From the NCBI GenBank assembly GCA_020002185.1, contig CM034539.1, positions 33,259,774 to 33,323,773 of the forward strand: DNA of 64,000 nt, given 5' to 3'. The notes beneath the pieces are model-generated. The model worked only from the letters and a program-made list of their open reading frames with translations. It was not told the DNA's origin and ran no database searches. Each line of letters opens with the position of its first letter. Positions within the stretch are counted from its first letter, which is position 1. The DNA is from Paraescarpia echinospica. Its lineage: Eukaryota > Annelida > Polychaeta > Sabellida > Siboglinidae. A program made the position numbers and the translations under genes. Below are positions 42,394 to 53,345 of this stretch, piece after piece.

Positions 42394-45300
42394 CTGAAAC
42401 ACAGTCGCAATCATTTGACAGAAGAAGCTTATTTATTTCACCCCAAATACATACAGTGCACTCCATATAACTCGAACTCGGCTAAGTCGACTTTTGCTTA
42501 AGTCGACTCTTTTTCCTTGGTCCCGGCTGTCTTTGTATGTCATATAGTATAAGATGATCCGCATATGTCGACATCTCAAGTTTCGGTTAAGTCGACTTGA
42601 TTTCACCGCACGATCAAATTTCTTTCATTTGGTTAACTTGAATTTGGTAAATTTCTACTACAAAACAATGAAGTTCCGTCCGCCTGCACAGCTATAAAAC
42701 GCTATTGTTCCTGATTTCTTTAAAGGATTTAGTTATTCTTACACATCGACGTTTCTCGCACTGCGTCATTGGTGCATATTTTAGTGTGTGGTTCATGAAA
42801 GTGCAGACTTCGTGCAAAGTTATCCGATGACAATGTACAAAACAAAACATATAGACCCTGATAAGTGGAACTTCTGATCGACTTATCCGGAGTGCAGTGT
42901 AATTTATATGTGCTGCATTGATTTTGATTAGAGACAAGCAGGCATAGTATCGATACATTTATATGACATAAACCGTATTCATTCTAATTAGCGTACAGTA
43001 TGCTTAATAAATATTTGAGATGCAAAATATGCCAAATTTTGTATTGTAATAAGCGTATAGGGGGGGTACACACATTTGCTGGGGTTCCTGAGTACAGCCA
43101 TCTCAGTAGACGTGACTGGCAAGCGATTTTTACATTCACCTGACCAAAAGGACACCAGAACACTGTAACCTCTAATAATTTAGGTGGACCTTTCGACAAT
43201 TTTTTTAACTGAGGTTTTGCATGCTTAATAAAACAAATATGATTCATACATATAAAATCATCAGCTTATAACGCGTAGTATATACGTACACCCACCTATA
43301 AATTAAACTTAACAGTTCATCAAAATTGATGTCGATGGGGTTGACGACTCCTACTAAGACAAAATTGTCGCTGTTATAGGAGCCACCCGTTTTTTTATTA
43401 ACTAATGTTATTTCTCTATCAACCAAGTGTCTGTCTCATGTACGTGTTGTGAGTTATCTGTGGGTATGTTGAGTGTATGCTTGTTGATGTTCTTGTATGG
43501 ATATTTGTTTTTTTTGACAGTTCATTTACACCTGCTTCCACAAGTCAATCTTTCACACGTCTCACTTCAGACCCGTTATGTGATAAACTGAATCTATCCT
43601 AAGACATGCTAGTTTGATTGTGAAAATGTGTTATGTAGGTCTGATGAAAACGTCGGACAAACTATTAAGTTTTAACTGACTGGGCCCAGTTAAAATTCTA
43701 TAAAATGCATATATACGTCAAGAGCACGGAATGCAGAAGAAGGTGGCAAACAACGAAGAGAAAGCCCAAAGCTGAGAGGGAACGACAGCATGAAGAGAGA
43801 CCTTAGGAGGTAGGTGTGAACAGCCAAGTATGAAGGTCATTGTGAACGAAAGAGAACAGTGGAGAGAGTGGACAAGAAAAACAGAAGATGCTATGAATTG
43901 AGTGATATGGAAAGAAAGAAGAAGATGTGCATGTGTAATATTATAACAAGGCTTTTCCAAATTATGCAAGTTACCTGATTTAATGATCAAAAGTAACTCT
44001 GTCGATTTCGTTAACAAACCCATACATTCAATTATTCAACCGATTGATGGTCACTTAAACTACTGTTGTACCAGAAATACAAACATCAGTGAACTTGAGT
44101 TATGATGGGCTAAATAAGTTGCTAAAGCAGTCTAAATGGATGGCATTATGCAGACCACGCACCGCATCACCAGTGAGTTTCCGCTACAAATGTAACAGGG
44201 AGGTGGTCAGGCTGGATGGAACAGCACGCATGGCTTCTGGACGTACAATGTCACATGGGATCAACCCATCCTCAAAAGCCAGGGGTGGTAACTACGTACA
44301 CTACCCCTGGCAGATTTCCTTAAGCATTATATGGAGAAGTTAGCTGAATAAAACTCTTAATTTACTTTTCCGGTCATGACTGTACCACCTGTGAGACCAG
44401 TGCAGACACCCATCCATTCCACAATCCCGTTCCACGACGAAGCCCTCGACTTCTGGGAATCCCAATATTACCCATTCGACCATTCTCACAAGCTGATGAG
44501 CAGTTTTGTGTATTGAAATAACTACATCTACTTTCCAAATCACCGGAACTTGCTGGCATGCAAGGCGATCTGCCCCAGGGGGTACCGAGACAGATTTAAT
44601 TAGCTCGCGAGGAAGGATCAACCCCCTTTGAAGCATACACAACAAGAAGTAGCAACAACAGAGACATTCTACACACCTGCAATGCTGGTGAACACCTCAC
44701 TGATGCCAATGAGAGCATACTGGGGGATTTGATACAAGATGCTTACATTCGCAGCCCTGTAGAACGTGTTACCTAGGACACAGAACAACACCAATTAGAC
44801 ATGTGGTTTCAAATGTTCAATTACTCTTTTTGTATTTCCATAAAATTCATCTTTGTTATTCAGTTACATTCAAGCACTCTTCAGCAGCCTTTGAGTGACT
44901 ACAGGGTCGTCACTATCACAAAGATAGCTGTACCTTAGTCATTTCTACCATGAGCTGCAAATCTGTCGCCAAATATATTTCATCTTTTGAAACGATTCTT
45001 AAAACGTTTTGAGCCAGATAAAACTGATCACGTCTCACCAATCTTCTGCCAGTAGATGTGCTCCGTGCCGTTCCGCCAGTACGTGTCGAGTCGGTACCGC
45101 TCGAGACTGCCGGCGGTACATACTGACGCAATGGAGAAGACCATGCCGATTGCAATGCGAGTCCTGAGGGAGGGTGTCAACCCCACGCCGTCGAGACGGG
45201 GGTAGATGAGACGGTCGAAGAGGGGAATGAGGAAGATGAGGAAGAATACATCGAAGAGAGACAGCCACGCCACGGCGATCTGCGCAACAAAACAATCAGC

Positions 45301-48300
45301 CCTCGTTTCACATACCGTATTCGTTCTATTAAGCGTACCTGCGCTATTTAGCATGCACCCCTCTTTTTATCAGCGTCTAACACTCCACGGCCAACTTGGA
45401 CTGTTCAATCCATTGTTGTAATTTAATTTCTACAAATGTCACACTAAATTAACAAATCAGTAATGAAAAAATATTGAAAAGTTCACGTAAATTATGAGAT
45501 ATTACAGTGCTCTGGTGTAATTTTGCTCATAAGTGGATGCATAAATTGCTTCAAATCACGTCTGCTGAGATGGCTATACTCGGGATCACCAAGAACCAAA
45601 GAAAATGGGTGTACACCTGTGTATGCTTATTGGAACACCAAATTTGACACATTTTCATGTCTCCAATATTTGTTAAGCATACTGTACAAATAACAGAATG
45701 CAGAGTATGTCAAATCGAACTGATGTAGCACAATTCTAAGTAGACTACATCAAGTACACGGGCATGATTCTGGTAGATTTCAACAGAAAAATATTTGTTA
45801 AACCTCTCTGAAAAATTCTCCCACCATGAGACCCCACACGGGGGGGCTGTCCCCCAATCTGCTAGTGCCAACTCGGTAGGTCTGTAAGGGGAGCCACTCA
45901 GTACCAATGATACTGGTGGTATTACTGAAGACAGCTGTGACATTGGTAACAGTAAGGGATCATTTCAGAACGATAACGTCTGATATAAGATAAAATTACT
46001 TTCATCTGGCCTCAGCCCCCCACTTCTGAGACGAAAGTTTGTAAACACTGATATGATGATATCAATGTACTAACAGTATCAGTCAGAAGATTAAAATATT
46101 GATGTCCAACACCAGACAAAACGGCCTCTGACCCTCTCTTCCTCCCAAACGAAAGTAATTTAATCTGATATTGGACATCGACGTTCTGAGATGATCCCTA
46201 ACAACAACGATATCACACCTTGAACTCCGTAATGATCGGGTGTTGATCACTAAAGTTGCGGTGACCGTGAGTGCCGTTGAAGTCCAGCCTCATGTGAAGC
46301 CCTTGCACCAGGAACGTTGTCTCCATCTACGCAAGAAACAACTAGTAAACTGACTATTTCATTTTAAGAGACTTCACTTGAAAAAAACACACACCTGTCA
46401 GAATGTTGCAAAAGAAAAATCCAACTGAGCATAGCAGAACTATAAAATCTTTAAGCAAAAGCAGGTATACAAAATCACTAATTAATCACCCAATATTATA
46501 ATAATGTTATGGTTTTCAATATTATTGCTACCAAGAAACACTTTATGACACTGCATCATCCCTACCCTTAACAGCAAACCATAATACTTGTCATCAGTCA
46601 TGGATATACTTTTAACCAACCGAGACGTCATCAATATTAATAAAAATTCAATTTTTCAATTAAATGCAAGTTTTTTTAGTTATCGAAGAAAACCATTGTA
46701 TGTCCCTTTAAATCCATTCCCCTCCCTCTCTCTCCCCCTTCCTTCCCATTCCCCTCCCCCCTCCCATCCCTCCCCTCAAGTGTCACCTCACCTGGAAGTA
46801 CACAGTCCAGTAAGGAACCATCGCAGCAAACACACACAGGATCTTGGCCAGGGCCTTCACATCTTCCACCACGTTGTCATGGAAACTGCCTCCGTACCTC
46901 ACCTTGGCATGGTCAAGGCAGCTGGAGGGTGCATCGTTGATGGGGTTCAGTAAAGTCTCAAGGTCACTGAAAAATAGGATTACCATGAATACCGTATTTA
47001 AAACGACCTCCTTAATTGATATAGGGGGACTGTTTCATACATGAATTCTATTGCGCCTCTGGTTTCTAAGGATTTAGGCATAACAGAAGTTACCTTATTA
47101 TTATCTTTATTACGACAACACGCTCATGAGGAAACTTCATCATTAACACGAATTCGTTGTTAAATATAATGAGTATTTTCAGTTTAATTTCTTTCCGTGT
47201 TACCAAGGACACTATTTCTGTTACACATTGGCGAAAGTATCGCAGATGCGCCCTAGTGATAATTTTCTGTATAAAAGATATTTTTTATGGAGCAAAATCC
47301 ATTTTAAAAGGAAAAATTGAGCTTTAAGCTCATACGAATGTCAGTGAAAGTCCCCTGGTAAAAAATATTCAAAACTAAGTAACACATCTTACAAATTAAC
47401 AAACTTGTTACTAGGATTTTCCTTATGGCAAACCAAGTACTGAATGGTGCGGTGGTCATTTAAACCAATTCTAAATAATTTACTTTTTTGGGACTTAGAA
47501 AACTTTCGAGGTCACTCATTACATATACTAGGACCATGATATATTTTTTCAATTAAACATAATAAATCTCAGTATGTCATTGTTTAGTCGTTGTTGTGAT
47601 AACATCACCTATCATTGAGGTCAGAGGTCACCATAGTTCGTCTCCATCGCTGCTGTTTTACTCTGCAGGCGTCGTAGATGATTCGGACAACATTACTAAT
47701 GATGCTGCCACCTGCTGGCTTCTTTATGTAAACAGGCAATCCTGGATAGACAAACATTTGAACACAAAAGTTAGACATCACGTCTTCCCTTCATATGTGA
47801 ATCTCTTTGTGATTCACAATACTTAATACTACAATGTGTAAACAACTGCTTACAGGCTATCTTGGCTTCCGATACATCCAGTACGTACAGACAGGTATTT
47901 ATACATTTAGCATCACATTTTATTTGTACACAAGATAGAAAGGTTACCTGAGCAACCAGAGATGAGAATGGTGAGATGTATTGCTGGGATACATTAGACA
48001 GAGAGAAGATGCAACAAAGATGTAAGGAAGGAGATGGTGTCGTCTGTATACTAGATATAACTAAGAAAGAAGAAACTGCAGATATTTTGATATGTGGTAT
48101 GGAAAGATGACGATATTGTGATGAAGAGAGCATGAAGGCTGTTGGTGGAGGGCAAACACAGCCGGGGCAGCAAAGGATACAAGTGAGGGACGTGGGGAGG
48201 AGAGACATGGAGGTGGCAGAGGTTGTGGAGGAGGATGCAATGGACAGGGCGTTGTGGTGAGAAGAGACATGGAGGTGACAGAAGTTGTGGAGGAGGACAC

Positions 48301-51300
48301 AATGGATAGTGTCGTGGTGAGGAGAGACATGGAGGTGGCAGAGGTTGTGGAGGAGGATGCAATGGACAGGACATTGTGGTGAGACATGGAGGTGGCAGAG
48401 ATTGTAGAGGAGGACGCAATGGACAGTGTCGAGGTGAGGAGAGACATGGAGGTGACAGAGGTTGTGGAGGAGGATGCAATGGACAGTGTGTCATGGTGAG
48501 GAGAGATATGGAGGTGACAGAGGTTGTGGAGGAGGATGCACATGGAGGTGACAGAGGTTGTGGAGGAGGATGCAATGGACAGTGTGTCATGGTGAGGAGA
48601 GATATGGAGGTGACAGAGGTTGTAGAGGAGGATACAATGGTCAGGGTGTCATGGTGAGGAGAGACATGGAGGTGACAGAGGTTGTGGAGGAGGATGCAAT
48701 GGACAGTGTGTCATGGTGAGGAGAGATATGGAGGTGACAGAGGTTGTAGAGGAGGATACAATGGTCAGGGTGTCATGGTGAGGAGAGACATGGAGGTGAC
48801 AGAGGTTGTGGAGGAGGATGCAATGGACAGGGTGTCGTGGTGAGGAGAGACATGGAGGTGACAGAGGTTGTGGAGGAGGATGCAATGGACAGGGTATCGT
48901 GGTGAGGAGAGACATGGAGGTGGCAGAGAACACAATGGACAGGGTGTCGTGGTGAGGAGAGCATGGAGGTGGCAGAGGTTGTGGAGGAGGACACAATGAA
49001 CAGGGTGTCTTGGTGAGGAGAGACATGGATGTGATAGAGGCTGTGGAAGAGGACACAATGGACAAGGTGTCGTGGTGAGGAGAGACATGGAGGTGACAGA
49101 GGTTGTGGAGGAGGATGCAATGGACAGGGTGAGGTGGTGAGGAGAGACATGGAGGTGCTAGAGGTTGTGGAGGAGGATGCAATGGACAGGGTATCGTGGT
49201 GAGGAGAGACATGGAGGTGGCAGAGAACACAATGGACAGGGTGTCGTGGTGAGGAGAGCATGGAGGTGGCAGAGGTTGTGGAGGAGGATGCAATGGACAG
49301 GGCATCTTGGTGAGGATAGACATGGAGGTGACAGAGGTTGTGAGGGTGGACGGAATAGACAGTGTGTCGTGGTGAGGAGAGACATGGAGGTGGCAGAGGT
49401 TGTGGAGGAGGACGCAATGGACAGGGCGTTGAGGTGAATGAGGCATCAAGAGGCCACTCCCACAATAAAGAATAAACAATCATTATTCATATTACATAGT
49501 ACATACAGTGGAATCTCACTATCAAGGTGACACTTGGGAGTGGGCGAACGTAACTTAAATAGCGAGGTGACCTTAGTATTGGGACAAATTTCCTATACTT
49601 TTCTGTTATGGACATAATTTGGAACAGTCCTATGGCGACCTTTTTTGCGAGGTGGCTGTATTACCAAGGTGACCGTAAAGCGACTAAAACTAGACACATA
49701 CAGTACTATGTATCTAATTTTTATATTTTCTCACCTACTGCAAAGACAAGCATGGCGATGACAAGGCAGACATTGGGGGTGAGAATGCCCCAGAAGAAGC
49801 TGATCTCCTGCTGTACATAGGCCAGCACACCAAGGGCGACCAGCGCCCCGACATTTACACACCAGTAGAACCAGTTGAAGAACACACGCGTCGCAATCGT
49901 TCCTTCGTGTCGGATCTACATGGGACAGACAACAGATGTAAAAACAGTAAAGGTAAATTCTTAAAGTACCCATTCCTCAGGACTGCTCAGAGGGCTTCAC
50001 ACTTTACTCCCTGGCAGACCTTTTCAACCTTACACCATCTCGACTTCTCTGTGAAGCATTCAGCTATGCTGCCATTAATGTGCAAAGATTAATCGTACAC
50101 ATATATCGACCACTGTCTGTAGATGGGTGCTCAGTCATACAGTTGAGTGAACTGGAGCAATGTAAAGCGAACAAATATGCCCAACGTTTGAAATTGTAGC
50201 ACAGGATTCGAACCCGGGTTCTCTTGATTGAAAATCCAATGCTTTAGCCACTGCACTCCATGTGAAACATTAAACTAAAAATTATTCCAACTCAGTAATT
50301 TTGTAGGTGGGTAATCCTTGTGACATGACCATAATATTACGACTAACAATACAATTTTCAGGTTTGAACGTTTGATGCACAAAAAACATCAGCATTATTG
50401 TATCTGCTTTCTAAACTTATGAATATGACATTTATTGATTTTTCCGTAACTGACAAACTTTTGTACAGTCACATTAAGAGTAGTTTTTACAGATTCTGTG
50501 TAAAGACCATTTTATAGTCTACCCAGGTAATGTTCTAATCACAGCATTATTCCAAGTATATATACTGTCTATATCTCTATACTGTCTCTTTCTATCACTG
50601 ATATCTTCACTGATAACACATAATTTATGTGATGATGTCCACGATATGGATTTACAATTGTCAACATGTAGCAATGATTCATCATGGTGTACTTTCATTT
50701 TCATACAGGAAGTTAATTACTCATAAAACAGGCACAATTTTAAAACCACTTTATATCCTGAACCCGGATCTGCATGTCCAATTGCCAACGGAGTACAAAA
50801 TACTGATAATATACATGTACATATAAATTGCCACAGCACATTCTCATAAAACAATTTTGGCAAGACAATCAAATTTGGCACAAACATTAATAACATCACT
50901 TGTTCAACACACGTCATGTCTAGGTATTAACACCACATACAACTTGAAACAGTGATGGTTTCCTCTGGATTTCTTGTGCCACTGAGGTCAGATTTTTCGA
51001 GGATATTGATGCTGAAGAAGTCTTTCCATTATTATTATGCTAAACATGGCGTGCTGTGAATTTATTGTTATGCAGTTAATGAAACTTGGAAGACAGTCTG
51101 TTCCTCAACCAGGAATTAGCCAACATAGTAATTTTTTAACAGGACATCTAGATGCTAGGGTTAACACGTTTTTACCATCCTGGTAAATACCAGGTAGGAA
51201 ATGCCGATAAATACCGTCTTGAGAAAAACATTCAACTAGTGGTAAAAACCAGGATAAATGAAAAAAGCATTTAAAAGTATCATAGTTGGAGCTGTATTGT

Positions 51301-53345
51301 AATAAAAGCTACTGTAGCATCACCAGAATGATACTGAACAAATATAATGTAGTTTGACTGAAAACTGCATCAAATAAATAAAGTTGTCTTATCTGCTTAT
51401 ATTGCATAACCCATGGCATTGCTGTTGGCTACAGTTGCCCACTGACCCTGATGGCATTTGTTCATCTGGCAGAGGAGCACTTCTGCTACCCATCAGCATA
51501 TATTGCACAACAGTTGCCCATGCTCCCATGGACCCTTTCTATGATGCAGGGCTTCCTGTTTTTTCAAACAGATCTTCCATGACAAATCATTTTTTAATGG
51601 ATATGGGTGTTACTGTGTGTTACTGATTAGTATTTTCATGTCACTCCATCTTTTGTTGACTAGCTGTAGGTTGCTGTCAACAGTCTGGCACCAGTTCATT
51701 CTCTATTAAAAAGATACGTACCTGCCAATGTCCAAAGCTCAACATTTCTTTGTTCTTTAACCAGATTGCAAACTGACACCTGACAATATGAGACAATACT
51801 AGTATAGGCTATATATGACTTCACCATCATACTTCTTTAGAAGAAGACCCAGACAGCAGTATGTTGCACTGTCCCTTGTGATAGCGACAATGACATTTAC
51901 TTTGTAACTGAATATTTTACTCTTTCACGTCATGGATTTCCTGGCATATCAATGGTTTGGTGTCGGGATTGAACCAGCATCGCCCGATTGTAAAGTAAAC
52001 GACAAGAAACCAACGCGTTTACCAACTGAGCTAGCGGCACTGACAGGAATTCACTGACTAATTTAAGTTGTTCTGATAAATTGTACAAATCCTCTTTCAT
52101 ACATCGATATTTTAATGATATTATGAGATTATACACATTACTTTCTGTAGCTGGATACAATATATGTTTGCTATGTATGTTTATTGGTGTAGATTATCCC
52201 TTGTTGGTTGCATTCGATATAATTATTCTGAAAACGAGCCCAAGCTCGGCGAAACCTAGTCGACTTGTAGGCACATTTGCATTCATTGTTTTAAATAAAA
52301 TTGGATTCATGGAACAGTAAGATAACTGCTTGTTCCTCTATGATGACTAGTGTTTGTATTACATCGGAATTTCGCACAATAACTCTTTCTGATAATCGTT
52401 TCGACCCAAAAGCTATCCTTGTAAACATGCTCTGAATGCATGAAAATGGTCGGCCTAATGCGAGTATATGTCATATGTGACATCACGATACCACGTGATC
52501 GCCTAGCTCATTATTTTTTCCGCGGGAATCGCTACACATATGGGTTTAAAATCAAATTTATGCTACAAATGTATTTTTCTGTATTTTTTTAATGTTCTCG
52601 AATGTTACATACAATGTTAAACTTCACATGGAAAATGGATTTTAGCTACTGCCTTGTTTTTATTTCCTTTAAGGGTTTACTAAACACAATTTGGCAGGCA
52701 GCATGTCTTCAACAGATCTATATAGTCTGAAGAACATTATATTAAGTAATTAATATAATAGGAACACCTCCTGCTAAACCTTGAAACAATCACTACACTC
52801 ACCTGGTCTGCTCCAAATGGCGCAAAGTTGGCCTTTACACCGGCAGAGCCGACAGCGATGATGCCGAGTCCAAGGTACACGGCCCAAGAACATTTCTCAT
52901 CCCAGGTGTCCACATCCAAATCCATCCCGCTGCTGTTCAATCCTCCCGCACACCAGCCAGGAGCAATGGTGGGCTCAGACTTGGGATCAGGGTACGGATA
53001 GAGAAATGGAAGGAAGACATAACCCCCGATGTAAATGAGAAAGAAGAGGAGTATGGTTCGGCACTTTCCCAGGTAGCTGTCTGCGATCCAGCCGCCGATG
53101 ATCGCTGTCATGTAAGCGAGACTGGTGAACATGAATAGGGTGTTTACGGAGTTGTACGACGTCCAGTTGTACGGCGCCTTGTTGAGAAACATCACCAAGT
53201 TGCCAATCGCGCCATAGAAAGCAATCCTCTCGAAGATCTCCGTCACCAAGATGGCGCCGCATGCGAACTGTGTTCGGAAACGTGATCGAGGCAGAGATGA
53301 TGAAGTTGATTGAACTCCGATCAATGGTTGTGATTCACTAGTCAT
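42014..53345 (-). CDS. SLC15A4: SLC15A4-like endolysosomal proton-coupled histidine/oligopeptide transporter (complete, eight exons)
   Basis: Eight minus-strand exons (53345-52803, 49915-49735, 47741-47609, 46966-46792, 46326-46219, 45279-45039, 44772-44677, 42393-42014) join in phase to 618 codons plus stop. Human SLC15A4 has 577 residues. The product is a POT/PTR major-facilitator protein. TM1 carries the ExxER proton-coupling motif (EIFERIAFYG) and GGWIADSYLG follows TM2. VEDVKALAKI, PYWTVYFQ and IPQYALIGISEVF mark the second half. These peptide/histidine transporters export histidine and small peptides from endolysosomes using the proton gradient; in mammals SLC15A4 also scaffolds Toll-like receptor signalling. 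The N-terminus has an acidic dileucine (ESQPLI), the type of signal that sends the human protein to lysosomes. Orthology to SLC15A4 rather than SLC15A3 is inferred from the sequence and from its TMEM132 neighbour. Confidence 0.94.
42454..42899. mobile_element. 446-bp TA-flanked miniature element (MITE-2)
   Basis: The left end CAGTGCACTCCATATAACTC and the right end in reverse (CACTGCACTCCGGATAAGTC) are near-identical inverted repeats flanked by TA (42452-42453 and 42900-42901). The subterminal 'GTCGACTT' is repeated several times. It lies 60 bp upstream of the SLC15A4 exon 8 acceptor. Confidence 0.75.
42900..44274 (-). other. SLC15A4 intron 7, remainder
   Basis: No exon recognised. A purine-rich patch at 43730-43920 yields only a pyrimidine-strand frame. 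Confidence 0.5.
44275..44575 (+). repeat. Dispersed repeat family 4, copy in SLC15A4 intron 7
   Basis: It aligns with 35873-36150 ('AGCCAGGGGTGGTAACTACG', 'CCCTGGCAGATTTCCTTAAG', 'CCAGTGCAGACACCC', 'GGGAATCCCAATATTACCCA'). Confidence 0.7.
44677..44772 (-). CDS. SLC15A4: SLC15A4 exon 7
   Basis: Two bases, 31 codons and one base, from acceptor GTCCTAG to donor GCAG/GTGTGT. With the last base of exon 6 it reads GNTFYRAANVSILYQIPQYA, then the helix ALIGISEVFTSIAG. An alternative acceptor 18 bases downstream (CTACAG) would break the phase, so it was rejected. Confidence 0.9.
45039..45279 (-). CDS. SLC15A4: SLC15A4 exon 6
   Basis: 80 codons plus one base, from acceptor TTGCGCAG to donor GATTG/GTGAGA. 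It encodes a membrane helix (WLSLFDVFFLIFLIPLFDRL), the conserved IYPRLDGVGLTPSLRTRIAIG loop, and a lumenal segment ending IYWQKI. Confidence 0.93.
46219..46326 (-). CDS. SLC15A4: SLC15A4 exon 5
   Basis: 36 codons, phase 0 at both ends, from acceptor GCGTAG to donor CAAG/GTGTGA. It encodes METTFLVQGLHMRLDF and a lumenal-loop segment with two possible N-glycosylation sites (NGTH and NFSD). Confidence 0.9.
46725..46785 (-). repeat. Polypyrimidine tract (purine-rich in SLC15A4 sense) after exon 4 donor
   Basis: A run of C/T on the plus strand with G triplets and longer on the sense strand, starting about 7 bases inside the intron. G runs next to donors commonly act as splicing enhancers; that role here is inferred. 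Confidence 0.6.
46792..46966 (-). CDS. SLC15A4: SLC15A4 exon 4
   Basis: One base completing a serine codon, then 58 codons in phase 0, from acceptor TTTTTCAG to donor CCAG/GTGAGG. It encodes a loop ending in AKVRYGG, then VVEDVKALAKILCVFAAM and PYWTVYFQ, diagnostic of SLC15A3/A4-type transporters. On the sense strand the intron begins with a long purine-rich run (46725-46785). Confidence 0.93.
47609..47741 (-). CDS. SLC15A4: SLC15A4 exon 3
   Basis: Two bases, 43 codons and two bases, from acceptor TATCCAG to donor GATAG/GTGATG. It encodes LPVYIKKPAGGSIISNVVRI and a basic cytosolic loop. A GTGACC donor 23 bases earlier would put exon 4 out of frame, so the later donor was chosen because it restores the split serine codon. 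Confidence 0.87.
48185..49440. repeat. 60-62 bp minisatellite in SLC15A4 intron 2, about 20 copies
   Basis: The unit GTGAGGAGAGACATGGAGGT, GACAGAGGTTGTGGAGGAGG, ATGCAATGGACAGGGTGTCGTG. Some units are shortened (48900-48960, 49210-49260), and one unit near 48540 is fused to its neighbour, giving higher-order blocks. Open frames on both strands are repeat artefacts. Confidence 0.95.
49506..49690 (-). mobile_element. MITE-1 copy C
   Basis: It is in reverse orientation to copies A and B: 'GCGAGGTGGCTGTATTACC' and 'AGGTGACCGTAAAGCG' are complements of their left part. Flanking TA dinucleotides lie at 49504-49505 and 49691-49692. It ends 45 bp from SLC15A4 exon 2. Confidence 0.7.
49735..49915 (-). 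CDS. SLC15A4: SLC15A4 exon 2
   Basis: 60 codons plus one base, from acceptor CATGTAG to donor AGTAG/GTGAG. It encodes IRHEGTIATRVFFNWFYWC, the hallmark FFNWFYW of the SLC15 family, then two membrane helices. It directly continues the FGADQ end of exon 1 with no missing residues relative to the family. Confidence 0.93.
49965..50262 (-). mobile_element. tRNA-derived SINE family 1, near full length
   Basis: On the minus strand the tRNA-like head GTGGCTAAAGCATTGG, with B-box GGGTTCGAATCC (50219-50208), is followed by the same body and tail as the 7478-7797 copy (GAGTAAAGTGTGAAGCCCTC, GTCCTGAGGAATGGGTACTT). It lies about 50 bp upstream of SLC15A4 exon 2. Confidence 0.85.
50263..52802 (-). other. 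SLC15A4 intron 1
   Basis: AT-rich intron without exons I recognise. It contains a tRNA-like SINE head near 51935-52045 and a CACGTG E-box at 52492-52497. Confidence 0.5.
51935..52045 (-). mobile_element. tRNA-like SINE or tRNA pseudogene
   Basis: The minus strand has an A-box-like GCTAGCTCAGTTGGTAAACG and a B-box GGTTCAATCCC. The acceptor arm does not pair with the bases 3' of the T-arm and the T-stem has a mismatch, so this is a tRNA-derived SINE head or decayed tRNA, not a working tRNA gene. Confidence 0.5.
52803..53345 (-). CDS. SLC15A4: SLC15A4 exon 1 (first coding exon)
   Basis: 181 codons from MTSESQPLIGV to FGADQ, with donor CAG/GTGAGT. It covers the cytosolic N-terminus with the dileucine signal, TM1 with the ExxER motif, TM2-TM3 and the FGADQ motif. 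I start at 53345 because the in-frame ATG at 53396 lies upstream of a plausible 3' splice site (ATTTTAG at about 53368-53362), suggesting that the coding exon begins at 53361 and that a non-coding first exon lies further upstream. The chosen ATG has A at -3. Confidence 0.92.

Noticed and set aside
41991..42470. Plus-strand frames of 62-119 codons opposite SLC15A4 exon 8
   Set aside because: Antisense of a conserved transporter exon, with no independent support.
45028..45354. Extending SLC15A4 exon 6 upstream to the ATG at 45354
   Set aside because: The 25 extra residues precede a strong acceptor (TTGCGCAG) and are not family-like, so they are intronic.
48051..49483. Several long minus-strand frames (up to 276 codons) and short plus-strand frames
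   Set aside because: They lie within the 60-62 bp minisatellite of SLC15A4 intron 2 and encode only repeat peptides.
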